Source: an uncultured Acidobacteriota bacterium
GTDB lineage: Bacteria > Acidobacteriota > Blastocatellia > Pyrinomonadales > Pyrinomonadaceae
Assembly: GCA_937859595.1 (NCBI GenBank)
Contig: CALMAH010000018.1
Location: forward strand, 1-64,000
Reading direction: 5' to 3'
DNA: 64,000 nt
In this document: piece by piece, positions 25,730 to 34,566 of the stretch
Position numbering within the stretch: position 1 is the stretch's first letter
Layout: each line of letters opens with the position of its first letter
The notes under the pieces: generated by a model
Told to the model about the DNA's origin: nothing
Seen by the model: only the letters and a program-made list of their open reading frames with translations
Databases searched by the model: none
Translations under genes and position numbers: made by a program

Positions 25730-27207
25730 TAGTTGTATCTTCCGGATGAAATATAAACGCTATTGTGACGCTTCCTCGCTTTTCGGTAAATTGCGTGGCT
25801 CGTTGGGTGAAACGAAATTGTTCTAGTCTTATTTGCTGATTGCTCGTCGGTAAATTCCATTTTGCCAGTCTTCTCCAATTCAAGCAAAACCGCGCCGCGC
25901 AATGAGGCTTCGAGCTCAGCAGAAATGTAAATATCGTGACCGAGGACGTCGGCAATGATCTGTGTCCAAACCGGAGAGGCTTTGAGTGCGCCGCCGGATG
26001 CGATGATTCTTTTGATGGGTGTCACGCTGTTTAGCTGATCGGATATTTCGGCGAGGCGGTAGCCTACGGATTCCATAGAGGCTTGCAGGATATCGATAGC
26101 GTCATGAGCCATCGTCAGGCCATGGATGGAGCCGGTCGCAAACTCGCTGTAGCCGGTGCTTCGTTCGCCGGCAAAGAATGGCAGGACTGTCAGCCCGTGG
26201 GCATTCGGGCCGCGGCGAGCTATCTCTTGCGCGATCGCCGCGTCGGAAAGATCGACGCGAAGAAGCCGTTTCAGGTAATCGTAAAGCCCGCCGCCGTCGG
26301 AGAGAGCACCCCCGAGAACTACCCGTTCGCGGTCGAGGCGATAGCAGAAGAGGCCGGAGGGGATCGGGTCCGGTGGATCTCCATCATAGACCATGCGAAG
26401 CGCCCCGGAGGTCCCGAGCATCAGTGCTGCCGTTCCTTTTCCGACGGCCCCCGAACCGATATTGTTCGCGGCCCCATCTGACACGGAGAGTAGAAACTGA
26501 GCATCCTTCAATCGCGGCCAGCGTCTTCTCCACTTTGGAAGAAGGGGCAATGCAGACGAGACCTCAGTGCCGATCTCGGGCAACGAGCCTGGTTTGACGT
26601 TGAGAAATTTGGCAAGTTCGGGGGCCCAGGTTAATCTTCGGAGATCGAAGAGGCCGGTCCCGGATGCCATTGAGATGCTTGTTACAGCAGAACCGCACAG
26701 TCGGAGGGTAAGAAGGTCGCTGAACGATATCCATCGTGCCGTCTTTGCCCAGGCGTCGGTGGATCTTTTTCGCAGCCAGAGCAATTTCGCGGGCCAGTAG
26801 CCGGGGTGAAGGCGGCACCCGGTATGGTTGTGGATCGCGGCCTCATCAAATCGCTTACGGAGGATGCCGACAAACTCGCGGCTGCGGTTGTCTGCCCAGC
26901 CGAGGACGTGTGTCGTCGGATCGCCGGTCTCGTCTACGCCGATCAGGCTGTGCCAGAATGTGCAGGAGACGATCTTTGTTATTTCTTCGCGAACGCTTTG
27001 CGATCTCTCTAAAACGCCGTCAATGACGTTAACGACCTGTCGGAACGCCTTTTCGGCAGGGATCTCCGCGCCTCCATCGCGGGTCGGGGCCATGCGGCGT
27101 TCGTCCCGAACGAATGTCTTCAACAGCAGTCGTCCGCGGTCGTCGAAGAGCGCTCCGCGAACGCTCGACGAGCCGATGTCCAGTGCCAATATTAGTTGTT
27201 TGTCCAC
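25729..27207 (-). CDS. FGGY-family sugar kinase, probably gluconokinase
   Basis: ATP-dependent carbohydrate kinase of 492 residues in two actin-like domains. [16 protein letters not shown] (7-22) is the first phosphate loop; the C-terminal half has GTSGALRMV and [14 protein letters not shown], the usual FGGY signatures. The [24 protein letters not shown] segment and [15 protein letters not shown] are typical of gluconate kinases, which with the following transketolase would feed gluconate into the pentose phosphate pathway; xylulokinase is the main alternative. The start is GTG 27207 with no strong Shine-Dalgarno. First gene of the three-gene operon. Confidence 0.83.
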   Translation of the reverse strand: MDKQLILALDIGSSSVRGALFDDRGRLLLKTFVRDERRMAPTRDGGAEIPAEKAFRQVVNVIDGVLERSQSVREEITKIVSCTFWHSLIGVDETGDPTTHVLGWADNRSREFVGILRKRFDEAAIHNHTGCRLHPGYWPAKLLWLRKRSTDAWAKTARWISFSDLLTLRLCGSAVTSISMASGTGLFDLRRLTWAPELAKFLNVKPGSLPEIGTEVSSALPLLPKWRRRWPRLKDAQFLLSVSDGAANNIGSGAVGKGTAALMLGTSGALRMVYDGDPPDPIPSGLFCYRLDRERVVLGGALSDGGGLYDYLKRLLRVDLSDAAIAQEIARRGPNAHGLTVLPFFAGERSTGYSEFATGSIHGLTMAHDAIDILQASMESVGYRLAEISDQLNSVTPIKRIIASGGALKASPVWTQIIADVLGHDIYISAELEASLRGAVLLELEKTGKMEFTDEQSANKTRTISFHPTSHAIYRKARKRHNSVYISSGRYN

Positions 27208-27221
27208 TTCATTTAGACAAA

Positions 27222-27256
27222 TAGCTGTCAGCTATCAGCCAACAGCTACAGGCAAG
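27222..27256. repeat. AGCTGTCAGCTATCAGCC repeat
   Basis: Self-overlapping words AGCTGTCAGCTATCAGCC and AACAGCTACAG upstream of the kinase gene, related to the CTGTCAGCTGAC word at the start of the VNTR at 17136. Another member of the window's dispersed repeat population. Confidence 0.6.
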
Positions 27257-27296
27257 GCCATTGTCACTTTGTTCTTCCAGCTACAGCCGGCGCGGC

Positions 27297-27602
27297 TCAG
27301 CCTTTGATTCCGACAACTTTCTTAAACCACCAACGCAGGCCGACGAAGAGGAAGCGCCAATCCTTGAAGAATTCAGGCGGTTTGCCCTCGAAGTAGTGGC
27401 CGATGAACTGCAATAGCCAGCCGACAATGAACAAACCGAGGGCAACCATCCAAAGCCCGCTTACAAAAAAGCAGACCGGTACCATCAGGATCGACACTGC
27501 GATCATCGGTATCCCGAAACTATGCGTTAGCCGGTTTACCGGATGTTGATGTCCTTCGGCATATTCCTCTATCCATTCGTCCCAACTTCTTCCACCCATC
27601 AT
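27297..27602 (-). CDS. Mpo1-like DUF962 membrane protein
   Basis: A 101-residue membrane protein of the DUF962/YGL010w family, whose yeast member Mpo1 is a dioxygenase for 2-hydroxy fatty acids. It starts GRSWDEWIEEYAEGHQHPVNRLTHSFG, with the conserved His residues of HQHPVN.LTH, then two or three membrane helices and FIGHYFEGKPPEF. Start ATG 27602 (second ATG 27599) is chosen since GGAGGTGATTGTT precedes it; an earlier in-frame start lacks a site. It begins a few bases after the stop of the small gene upstream. Confidence 0.85.
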   Translation of the reverse strand: MMGGRSWDEWIEEYAEGHQHPVNRLTHSFGIPMIAVSILMVPVCFFVSGLWMVALGLFIVGWLLQFIGHYFEGKPPEFFKDWRFLFVGLRWWFKKVVGIKG

Positions 27603-27607
27603 AACAA

Positions 27608-27790
27608 TCACCTCCGCATCAATCGCCACGTGAAAGCGGCCACTCCAAAAGCGATCCCGAATTCAAACAAGGGGAAAAGACCGCCGGTAAGAGCGTTTAT
27701 TACAACAAAGGCTATGATTCCCGCAAAGACGGGTGCGACGTAGTTCCATAGCAGTTCTTGTTTTTCCTTTACGACTCGACCCGTAAACAT
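27608..27790 (-). CDS. Small two-helix membrane protein, unknown
   Basis: Sixty residues: a charged N-terminus (MFTGRVVKEKQELLWN), then two membrane segments (about 17-36 and 40-55) and a basic tail (WRLMRR). A strong AGGAGG precedes ATG 27790, and the next gene follows five bases after its stop, so it is a real member of the transcript. No family was recognised. Confidence 0.75.
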   Translation of the reverse strand: MFTGRVVKEKQELLWNYVAPVFAGIIAFVVINALTGGLFPLFEFGIAFGVAAFTWRLMRR

Positions 27791-27830
27791 CCTCGGCCTC
27801 CTGAACGTAGTATCGATGATACCTTAATTG

Positions 27831-28307
27831 TCAATCTCGGTTATAGACCCGCACTTCCATCTCGCCTTCCAGTTGGATCCGGTCAGTCTCTGCGAATCCT
27901 TCAAGAAACGTCTGTGGCATAAATACGTCAGCGTCCGTAACCGTCTCAGGCACTTTCGTCACTATCCATTTCTCGATTGCGTCGGCAAAGTTCTCGTAGG
28001 TATTGGCTCCGCCAATGATGAAGATATCGCACTTGAGATATCCGGCGAGAGAGACAACCTCCTCCTTGCTCCTGAGCACGATCACATCGGGGCGCGGTTC
28101 GACCGTACCGCTCCGGCTGAGTACAATGTTGAGCCTCTTCGGTAGCGGCTTTCCGATGGAACGCCAGGTGTTCGAGCCCATCACGACCGCGTTGCCGGTA
28201 GTCGTCTCCTTAAAGAACTTGAGGTCAGCGGGATAGTGCCACGGCAGCTTTCCGCCTTTGCCTATAGCTAAATTCCGAGAAATTGCCACTATCCCGATCA
28301 TCGACAT
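27831..28307 (-). CDS. folA: Dihydrofolate reductase
   Basis: NADPH-dependent reduction of dihydrofolate to tetrahydrofolate. The 158-residue protein has IGIVAISRNLAIGKGGKLPWHYPADLKFFKETT, where the acidic substrate residue expected after the PWH helix is Asp of PADLK; the cofactor motifs GSNTWRSIGKPLP and IFIIGGANTYENF are present. ATG 28307 (or 28301) is preferred to the longer frame start at 28358 because DHFR normally begins just before this strand. No thyA is adjacent; a two-gene folate cluster is not seen. Confidence 0.92.
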   Translation of the reverse strand: MSMIGIVAISRNLAIGKGGKLPWHYPADLKFFKETTTGNAVVMGSNTWRSIGKPLPKRLNIVLSRSGTVEPRPDVIVLRSKEEVVSLAGYLKCDIFIIGGANTYENFADAIEKWIVTKVPETVTDADVFMPQTFLEGFAETDRIQLEGEMEVRVYNRD

Positions 28308-28382
28308 AAATTTCGGATATCCATTGGCTGCGTACTTCGAGCCGGTGAACAAAACCACTTAACTTCTCAAGCCCGCAGCGAG

Positions 28383-29087
28383 TCAAAAGTGTATCGGTCG
28401 GCCCTTATAAACCGCTATCTCCGATCCCTTTGCGAGGACTACCGAGTAAGGGGTTTCGTCGCCGAGAAAGGCAAATTCTTCCCCATAGGTACAGCCAAAA
28501 TCAACGTCGACCCGCGGATCGCCCGCAAAGAAAAGTGCCCATTTCGGGTGTTCGACCTTGTATTCGTCGGTGCGGCCCTCCCCTCGCTTCGTGTAGCCCC
28601 AATAGTGTTCGATTATGAACTCCTCATGAGAACCCTCCGGCGGGACACCAAGATCTTCCCCGCTTTCAACGCTGATTGAATTTTGGCACTCGCCTTTTTC
28701 CCAGGAGTATCGAACGTGCAAGGCGTCGCGAAAATGCGACATCCTCCAACGCTCATAGGGTTCCCCATAGATCCTTCTGGCGATCAGGGCGATCGCGGCT
28801 TTTGGCACGATCTCTTTCACAAAAACAACCCCTCGGCGGATCTCACCTTCGGTTTCGCGTCGGACGTAAAATCGAAGGTTGACCTCTTCAAAGTTGATGT
28901 GAAAAGGGACCAGAAGATCCAGCACCCGCGTATCCAGGAACATAAAGCCGACCAGGCTGACGAAGCAGCGTCCGTCGTGGAGGTCCAGCTCCGTGCCCCT
29001 GGGGACCCGCGAGGCCAACAGATCTGGCGAAACCTCATAATTGACCATTATCAGATCGCGCCATTCGGCTGTTAGAAAACGTCTCAT
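28383..29087 (-). CDS. DUF2071 (YqjF-like) protein
   Basis: A 234-residue soluble protein of the DUF2071 family: [21 protein letters not shown] at the start, VSLVGFMFLDTRVLD in the middle, NLRFYVRRE and GVVFVKEIVPKAAIALIARRIYGEPY later. The function of the family is unsettled; the fold resembles acetoacetate decarboxylase-like barrels. Its start overlaps the selB stop (ATGA), so it is translated with selB, though no link to selenium is established. Confidence 0.85.
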   Translation of the reverse strand: MRRFLTAEWRDLIMVNYEVSPDLLASRVPRGTELDLHDGRCFVSLVGFMFLDTRVLDLLVPFHINFEEVNLRFYVRRETEGEIRRGVVFVKEIVPKAAIALIARRIYGEPYERWRMSHFRDALHVRYSWEKGECQNSISVESGEDLGVPPEGSHEEFIIEHYWGYTKRGEGRTDEYKVEHPKWALFFAGDPRVDVDFGCTYGEEFAFLGDETPYSVVLAKGSEIAVYKGRPIHF

Positions 29088-30997
29088 TTCAGCACCACAC
29101 GCTTGTCGCCCGCGCGGGCTGTAACCCGTTCGCGGTCAAAGTATTCAAGCAATGGTATAGCATATTTTCGCGAAACACCCGCTACCGCCTTGAAACCAGA
29201 TACGTCGATCACCCGGTCGGGAAGTTTATCAGCGGCTTGACGAAGCGATTCTCGAAGCGAATCTATCGACTCGGCCGAAAAATAGAATTCGTCGCTTACT
29301 TTTCTTATCTCGCCCGTTCTTGTCAGTATTTGAATAAGCTTGTTTGCGGTTTCGGGCGCGATGCCTTCAGCTGAACTCTCGATCACCTCAGCGATCTTTG
29401 GCGGTGACAATCCGGCCTTTCGGAATGCTGAACGTAGGCTTTCCAATGCTGCCTGTTCGGCCGGCGGCATATCGGCCTTATGACCGCTGAGTTTCACAAC
29501 GCCCTTTTCCGTGATCACGCTGCCGGCTTCTTCAAGACGGGCAAGGGCGCCGGCAAATACCTCCTCCGGCAAATGCCTGAAAGCACCGCCCTTTAATTTC
29601 TCGCGCGGCATTCCGGCAGCAAGCGGCTCGTCTCGGTGAAACCGTTCTATAGTGGCTAGGCATTGTGAGCCAACTGTTTCAAGGACAGAGATCCCTACTA
29701 ATAGATCCTCTCGTTCAACTGATCGGCGGGCTTCCAGGCTCTGCCGAACGGCCAGTTTCACCGTTTCCGGCCGCCATCCCGTTAATGCCTTGATCTCGTC
29801 TTTCTTAATGCCTTTCGTACCGGCCGACTCCGTCAGGATATTAACCATCTCCAAAGGGTCGGATGCGGCCGTGACCGCCGAAAGCACCTCGAGACGGCCG
29901 GACAGATCCTTCTTGCGTACTTTTGCCGAGAGCGGCATCAGAACCCGACCGCCCCCGATCGTCTGCTGCGGCGAATATCTGCGGATTATAAAGCGGTCGC
30001 CGATCCGGCAAATCACCGGTGATTCACAACGAAACTGAACAAAACCTTTTTCGCCCGGGGCGAGCGATCCATCCGTGTTCAGAACAGCTAAACGGGCCAG
30101 CACTTCGGATGTTCCAATATGAAGCCGGACCCTTTGGCGCGAGCGAAGCGGCCCTGGAGCCTCCGGGAGCATCTCCAATTCGGCATCGATCACATGCGCC
30201 GGTAGCAGGAGGCCCGGTTCGGTGAGCACCATTCCGCGCATTACTTCGGCATGGTCGATGCCACCCAGATTGACGGCGGTCCGTTGGCCCGCCCGTGCCC
30301 GCGTTACCGCGCGTTCGTGTGTCTGTAGGCCTCGAACCCTGACTTTCTGCCGCCCGGGCAACAATTCAAGTTCAGTGCCCTCGACGATCTCACCGCTTGC
30401 AAGGGTTCCCGTGACAACGGCCCCAAAGCCCTTTAACGTGAAACTCCTGTCAATGGGCAGAAACGTTGCTCGGTCTGCATTTCTGGAAGGGACTCTTCGC
30501 GCTGCTTGCACGAGCTCTTCCTTCAACTGCTTGAGGCCTCGCCCCGAGACGACACTCACAGGTATCATCGGTGCCCCATCCAGAAACGAGCCCGACGCCA
30601 ATTCAGCGGCTTCGAGCCGGGCGAGCGCGAGCGTCTCGCTGTCAACTAGGTCGCATTTAGTCAGAGCGACGACCCCCTGCGATACTCCCAAAAGCCGGCA
30701 GATGTCAAAATGCTCGCGAGTCTGCGGCATAACACCTTCGTCTGCGGCGACCACAAGGATAACGATATCGATACCGCTGGCACCGGCAAGCATATTCTTG
30801 ACGAAACGTTCATGCCCGGGAACATCGACAAACCCAAAATGCACGTCCCCGACGTCAAGTGATGCAAAGCCAATGTCGATGGTTATTCCGCGCCGTTTCT
30901 CTTCGGGTAAACGGTCCGCATCCGTCCCCGTCAACGCGCGCACCAGTGCCGTTTTTCCGTGATCGATGTGCCCTGCGGTTCCGACTATGATCTCCAT
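29084..30997 (-). CDS. selB: Selenocysteine-specific elongation factor
   Basis: Delivers selenocysteyl-tRNA to UGA codons marked by a SECIS element. The 637 residues contain the G domain ([13 protein letters not shown] 6-18, [27 protein letters not shown]), EF-Tu-like domains II and III ([11 protein letters not shown]) and a C-terminal set of winged helices for the SECIS hairpin (about 380-637). Length fits bacterial SelB. It implies that the cell makes selenoproteins, but neither selA, selD nor a tRNA-Sec was found in the window and no in-frame TGA gene was seen. It is cotranslated with the DUF2071 gene. Confidence 0.95.
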   Translation of the reverse strand: MEIIVGTAGHIDHGKTALVRALTGTDADRLPEEKRRGITIDIGFASLDVGDVHFGFVDVPGHERFVKNMLAGASGIDIVILVVAADEGVMPQTREHFDICRLLGVSQGVVALTKCDLVDSETLALARLEAAELASGSFLDGAPMIPVSVVSGRGLKQLKEELVQAARRVPSRNADRATFLPIDRSFTLKGFGAVVTGTLASGEIVEGTELELLPGRQKVRVRGLQTHERAVTRARAGQRTAVNLGGIDHAEVMRGMVLTEPGLLLPAHVIDAELEMLPEAPGPLRSRQRVRLHIGTSEVLARLAVLNTDGSLAPGEKGFVQFRCESPVICRIGDRFIIRRYSPQQTIGGGRVLMPLSAKVRKKDLSGRLEVLSAVTAASDPLEMVNILTESAGTKGIKKDEIKALTGWRPETVKLAVRQSLEARRSVEREDLLVGISVLETVGSQCLATIERFHRDEPLAAGMPREKLKGGAFRHLPEEVFAGALARLEEAGSVITEKGVVKLSGHKADMPPAEQAALESLRSAFRKAGLSPPKIAEVIESSAEGIAPETANKLIQILTRTGEIRKVSDEFYFSAESIDSLRESLRQAADKLPDRVIDVSGFKAVAGVSRKYAIPLLEYFDRERVTARAGDKRVVLK

Positions 30998-31182
30998 ATG
31001 GCTAACGAAGGCTCAACTTCAGGGCGGGCCCAATCATCTTCGGGGTCTCACCAGTTATGGCAATTGTGGCTTCTCGATCCCTAGCGGTCATATGGCTAAA
31101 CGCGCTGAGCATCGCACCCATCCTTGAGCAATGGGTGTGATTCTATCATTTAACAGCTGCGAAAATTGAAAATGGAGGGAGC

Positions 31183-31425
31183 TTACCTAAGCCTGAGCAG
31201 GTTCTCAACCGAAACGTCTTCGTCCAGAGCTTCCCAGCGGATGCCAAGGCCGCCGCCGATCAGCCGCCAATTCTTACGTTCTTTTGGTGAAGCATTCTCG
31301 AGTCGTGGAAACCAGGTAAGCGGAACCGAAACAGCCCGGCCATCGGCAAGAGCTACGCGCAACGCGTCGTCACTGCACATTACGTCCACTGCCAGCGGAG
31401 CTACGTTTGCCGAGTAAATGCTCAT
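31183..31425 (-). CDS. DUF2442 domain protein
   Basis: Eighty residues of a DUF2442 domain: VDVMCSDDALRVALADGR, then VPLTWFPRLENASPKERKNWRLIGGGLGIRWEALDEDVSVENLL, a close fit to the family pattern including the DEDxSV end. Members often sit next to a DUF4160 partner in putative toxin-antitoxin or regulatory pairs; none is here. ATG 31425 after AGCAGGAT is preferred over a longer frame to 31599, whose extra part looks random. The segment 31426-31595 holds no clear feature. Confidence 0.8.
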   Translation of the reverse strand: MSIYSANVAPLAVDVMCSDDALRVALADGRAVSVPLTWFPRLENASPKERKNWRLIGGGLGIRWEALDEDVSVENLLRLR

Positions 31426-31595
31426 ATCCTGCTTCCCGAGCTTGTCGCCCGTAAAATAAAAGATACAGGAAAGTATGCTTTTTTCGCAACTAAATTTGCG
31501 AGAGGCGGGATCCCGCTCCGATCGAGAAGGAAGAGGGGGACGTTCGGTTAGAGGTAAATGAAAGTCCTCCGGAGCCGGACCGTCGCCTGCCGAAT

Positions 31596-32855
31596 TCAAG
31601 TTCTGGCTTCATTATGGCCTTTCTTTGGCGGCGGGCACGTTACGAAAAGGAAAAGCAGAATTGCCGCGATCGAGATGGACGCGCTGACGAGAAATGCGGT
31701 CTCGACGCCAAATTGATACCAGAGAAATCCGAATAGCAAAGAGGCCGGGAAAACCGTGATGCCGAACGCCAGATTGTAGAATCCGAATGCTGTTCCGCGT
31801 TTTTCGTCCTCGACCAGGTCGGCCACAAGAGCCTTCTCGGCACCCTCGGTCAGGCCAAAATAGGCGCCATAGAAGATGAACAACGCCCACGCCTGCCACG
31901 CAGACTCGACATAGGCAAAGCCGGCATACACAAGTGCATAAACGGCCCAGCCGCTGATGATCATCGTCTTTCTTCCGAATCGGTCTGAGAGATCGCCTCC
32001 GAGAAGTGAGAAGAACACCTTGCTGAAATGAAGTGCCATCCATAGGAGAGGCAGCATTGCCGGCTCGATACCCGCCTGCTCGGCTCTCAGCAGCAAGAAT
32101 GCGTCAGTTGAGTTAGACAATGTGAAAAGAGCGATAACACCGAGAAAACGAAGGAAATTGCCGTCAAACTCGCGCAATGAGAACTTGATCGGCATCGTTT
32201 CCGCCTCTATCCGCGGTTGTCGCCCCTCATGCACAAAAAAGACGATAACCACCAATCCGACAGCCACAGGGATCGAAGCGAAGAGAAATACCTGCTGATA
32301 TTCGCGCGCGGTCGGGCTTGTCGGGTCGGCGGCGAGATAGGTTAACAGCAGAAATGCTATCACGGGCCCTACCACAGCACCCAGATGGTCTGCCGCACGG
32401 TTAAAGCCAAAGGCCAGGCCGCGTTCTTCCTCCGGTACGTCCGCCGCAAGCAAGGCGTCGCGTGGGGCTCCGCGAATACCTTTACCTATGCGGTCTGACA
32501 TTCGCACTACCAACACCTGTTGCCAGGTGACCACGAACGCAAGCAAGGGCCGCGTTATCGCTGCAAGCGAATATCCGAGAAAGACCGGCAGCTTCCTTCT
32601 GCCGAATTTGTCGCTAAGATATCCCGAAAAGAGCTTCAAAATGCTGGCAACGGATTCGGCAATGCCTTCAATTAGTCCGATCGCGAATGGCGAGGCTCCC
32701 AGCGAAAGAAAAAGAAACGCCGGCAGCAGAGGGTAAATGATCTCGCTAGATGTGTCGTTCAGAAAACTTACGACACTTAGAGCAAAAACCGTCGGCGGAA
32801 GTCCGCGATAGCGCCTCCAAAACCTCCATCCGTTGCTTCTATTCGTATTTGCCAT
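31596..32855 (-). CDS. Major facilitator superfamily transporter
   Basis: A 419-residue transporter with twelve predicted membrane helices. The loop 2-3 signature appears as GYLSDKFGRRKLPVF, and the matching half in the second domain as GGDLSDRFGRKTM. DRIGKGIRGAPRDALLA and GFNRAADHLGAVVGP are characteristic of a widespread, poorly studied MFS group often annotated as drug or multidrug transporter; substrate cannot be assigned. It is in the same direction as the surrounding minus-strand genes, without a close overlap to the one before. Confidence 0.85.
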   Translation of the reverse strand: MANTNRSNGWRFWRRYRGLPPTVFALSVVSFLNDTSSEIIYPLLPAFLFLSLGASPFAIGLIEGIAESVASILKLFSGYLSDKFGRRKLPVFLGYSLAAITRPLLAFVVTWQQVLVVRMSDRIGKGIRGAPRDALLAADVPEEERGLAFGFNRAADHLGAVVGPVIAFLLLTYLAADPTSPTAREYQQVFLFASIPVAVGLVVIVFFVHEGRQPRIEAETMPIKFSLREFDGNFLRFLGVIALFTLSNSTDAFLLLRAEQAGIEPAMLPLLWMALHFSKVFFSLLGGDLSDRFGRKTMIISGWAVYALVYAGFAYVESAWQAWALFIFYGAYFGLTEGAEKALVADLVEDEKRGTAFGFYNLAFGITVFPASLLFGFLWYQFGVETAFLVSASISIAAILLFLFVTCPPPKKGHNEART

Positions 32856-32892
32856 CAGCGGGCACTTGAGGGGTGGCGGATGGGGTCAGCGC

Positions 32893-33153
32893 TTAGCGGG
32901 CCTTGGTCGTCGAGGGCTTGCCTGCAGATGGCTTAGGAGTTTCAGACGTATACGACCAAACCGCTATCAATCCGACAAGGACGACAGTTGCTATTGCAGA
33001 GACAAACGCGAACTTCATTGCCATCTTGACGCTCTTGATGAACATTCTCAGCACCAGATAGGCAACCACCCCGGCCGCAACGAACACAACAACGCCCACG
33101 GCGGCAAGTTTGACGCCGGAGATCGGCAGGTCAATTAGGGCAATTATGCTCAT
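32893..33153 (-). CDS. Small membrane protein, unknown
   Basis: An 86-residue protein with two membrane helices (about 13-36 and 45-68) and a Lys/Pro/Ser-rich tail. Its start codon overlaps the yacG stop by one base (TAATG), which argues for cotranslation. No family was recognised. Confidence 0.75.
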   Translation of the reverse strand: MSIIALIDLPISGVKLAAVGVVVFVAAGVVAYLVLRMFIKSVKMAMKFAFVSAIATVVLVGLIAVWSYTSETPKPSAGKPSTTKAR

Positions 33154-33359
33154 TATCTTCTGACGTCTTGCTGTGCGGCCGTTTCGAGCTGTTCGATGTC
33201 CTCGTCTGAAAGCTCTGAAGATTCGGCCGGAAGGGCGTATTTTTCGTCAACCCAGGCACCAAAATCGAGCAATCTACAGCGTTCTGAACAGAACGGGCGA
33301 TTTTCATTTCCGTGGTATTCGGTCTCGGTTCCACAGGCCGGACAGCTAAGTATCATCAT
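33153..33359 (-). CDS. yacG: DNA gyrase inhibitor-type zinc protein YacG
   Basis: A 68-residue zinc-finger protein. SCPACG near the start and FCSERCRLLDFGAWVDEKYA give the four cysteines and the CSxRCrxxDfgaW pattern of YacG, which in E. coli binds GyrB. The acidic C-terminal helix (ESSELSDEDIEQLE) is extra. Two tandem ATGs; GGAGACTG precedes 33359. A protein of this family next to a small membrane protein in one operon. Confidence 0.88.
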   Translation of the reverse strand: MMILSCPACGTETEYHGNENRPFCSERCRLLDFGAWVDEKYALPAESSELSDEDIEQLETAAQQDVRR

Positions 33360-33530
33360 CAGTCTCCGTTCACCACTCAGACTATCACACGCCCGCTTTC
33401 CGAAAAAGCTTCAAAATTTCTCGTTGAATTCAGAATGTCTCCGTGTAATCATTCTAATGAAGGCGCGGGCACCGGATGCCGAACATTGCGCGTCAAAGGG
33501 TCGTATCTAGCAGAGACAGGAGCAGAACCG

Positions 33531-34559
33531 ATGAGTGACCTTAAAGATAAGTTTGAGAAGTGGCAGCGTGAGGCTCGTGACAAGTTTGAAGAGATCGATA
33601 AACAGCTCGGCCTTACCGACACAATTGAGGAAGGAGCGCGTACAGTCGTTTCTTCGGCTCAATGGGGCGCGGAAAGGCTGCGGTCCGAGGCTGAAAAGAC
33701 GGAACTCGGGAAAAAGGCCTCGGAGGTCGCCGAAGACACTATAAAGACGGCTGAGGTAGCGGCAAAAAAGGCCTGGGAGGCCAGCGGCCCGCTTCGTGAT
33801 GCCGCGGGAGGGGCCGGGGAATTTGTCGGAGACGTCGCGAAGGGTGCGGGTAAGGCCGCAGGCGAGGTGCTGGGCAATGCAGGCGAGAAGGCCGGCGAGG
33901 TGATCGATGAAGCCGCCGACTCGGTCGGAAGAAATGTTAAACGTGTTTCGGATGTCGTTAACGCCGGTGCAGGCTGGGCGCGCACTTTCGATTCGGCATT
34001 CCGTTCCGTGAACAAGGCTGGAGAGTGGATCGTCAGCGACCCTTTCAGAGCTGCCGCGACCGGGGCTTCCATGATGGTCGGGGCCGGGCTCGGCGCCGCA
34101 TTTACCGGGTTCTCGTCTCATTGGCTGTTCAACTCCGCGTTGCCCGCTTGGTCGGTTAAACAGATCGCAGATCGATTCAACGAATATATTCGATCCAGAG
34201 AAGCAAAGATCGCCAAGGGCCGCCTGACCGAGGCGGAAGCAGACCGCATACGATTCGAGCGGGACATCGCCCGCCAGATCGGGGCGCCGCTGCTCGGTGC
34301 ATTCTCATTTGCGTCAGGTGTTGTGATGATGACGAACGTCTTGAATCCAAAGACCATTACCGGAGCGCCGATAGACTGGCTTCTCGGCGGAAATCCAATG
34401 TTGGAGGGTGTTTGGTTCTTTGGGAACGGGCTGGTCTGTTTCAAGACAAGCTACGACTTTTTCATGATCGCCCTCGATGGGCAAGAGGATGTGGCGCGAA
34501 TGGTGCGAGAGGTCAGGGGGCTGCTTCCCGCCTTCGCGGCCGAGGCCGGCCCGGCATAA
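33531..34559 (+). CDS. Amphipathic-helix (LEA/YtxH-like) membrane-associated protein
   Basis: Not assigned to a characterised family. The 342-residue protein begins with a long highly charged helical region (1-150: EKWQREARDKFEEID, then eleven-residue-like Ala/Gly repeats AAGEVLGNAGEKAGEVIDEA), as in late-embryogenesis-like and apolipoprotein-like helices, followed by a part with two or three hydrophobic segments (about 175-205, 255-278, 295-320). ATG 33531 follows AGGAGCAGAACC; the longer frame is not supported. It may associate with the membrane surface and stabilise it under stress, but that is inference. It converges on the protease gene. Confidence 0.72.
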   Translation: MSDLKDKFEKWQREARDKFEEIDKQLGLTDTIEEGARTVVSSAQWGAERLRSEAEKTELGKKASEVAEDTIKTAEVAAKKAWEASGPLRDAAGGAGEFVGDVAKGAGKAAGEVLGNAGEKAGEVIDEAADSVGRNVKRVSDVVNAGAGWARTFDSAFRSVNKAGEWIVSDPFRAAATGASMMVGAGLGAAFTGFSSHWLFNSALPAWSVKQIADRFNEYIRSREAKIAKGRLTEAEADRIRFERDIARQIGAPLLGAFSFASGVVMMTNVLNPKTITGAPIDWLLGGNPMLEGVWFFGNGLVCFKTSYDFFMIALDGQEDVARMVREVRGLLPAFAAEAGPA

Positions 34560-34566
34560 CCCTGCT

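Noticed and set aside
30998..31182. tRNA-Sec gene next to selB
   Set aside because: Only a short CACCCAT/ATGGGTG hairpin is present; no long acceptor stem or UCA anticodon.
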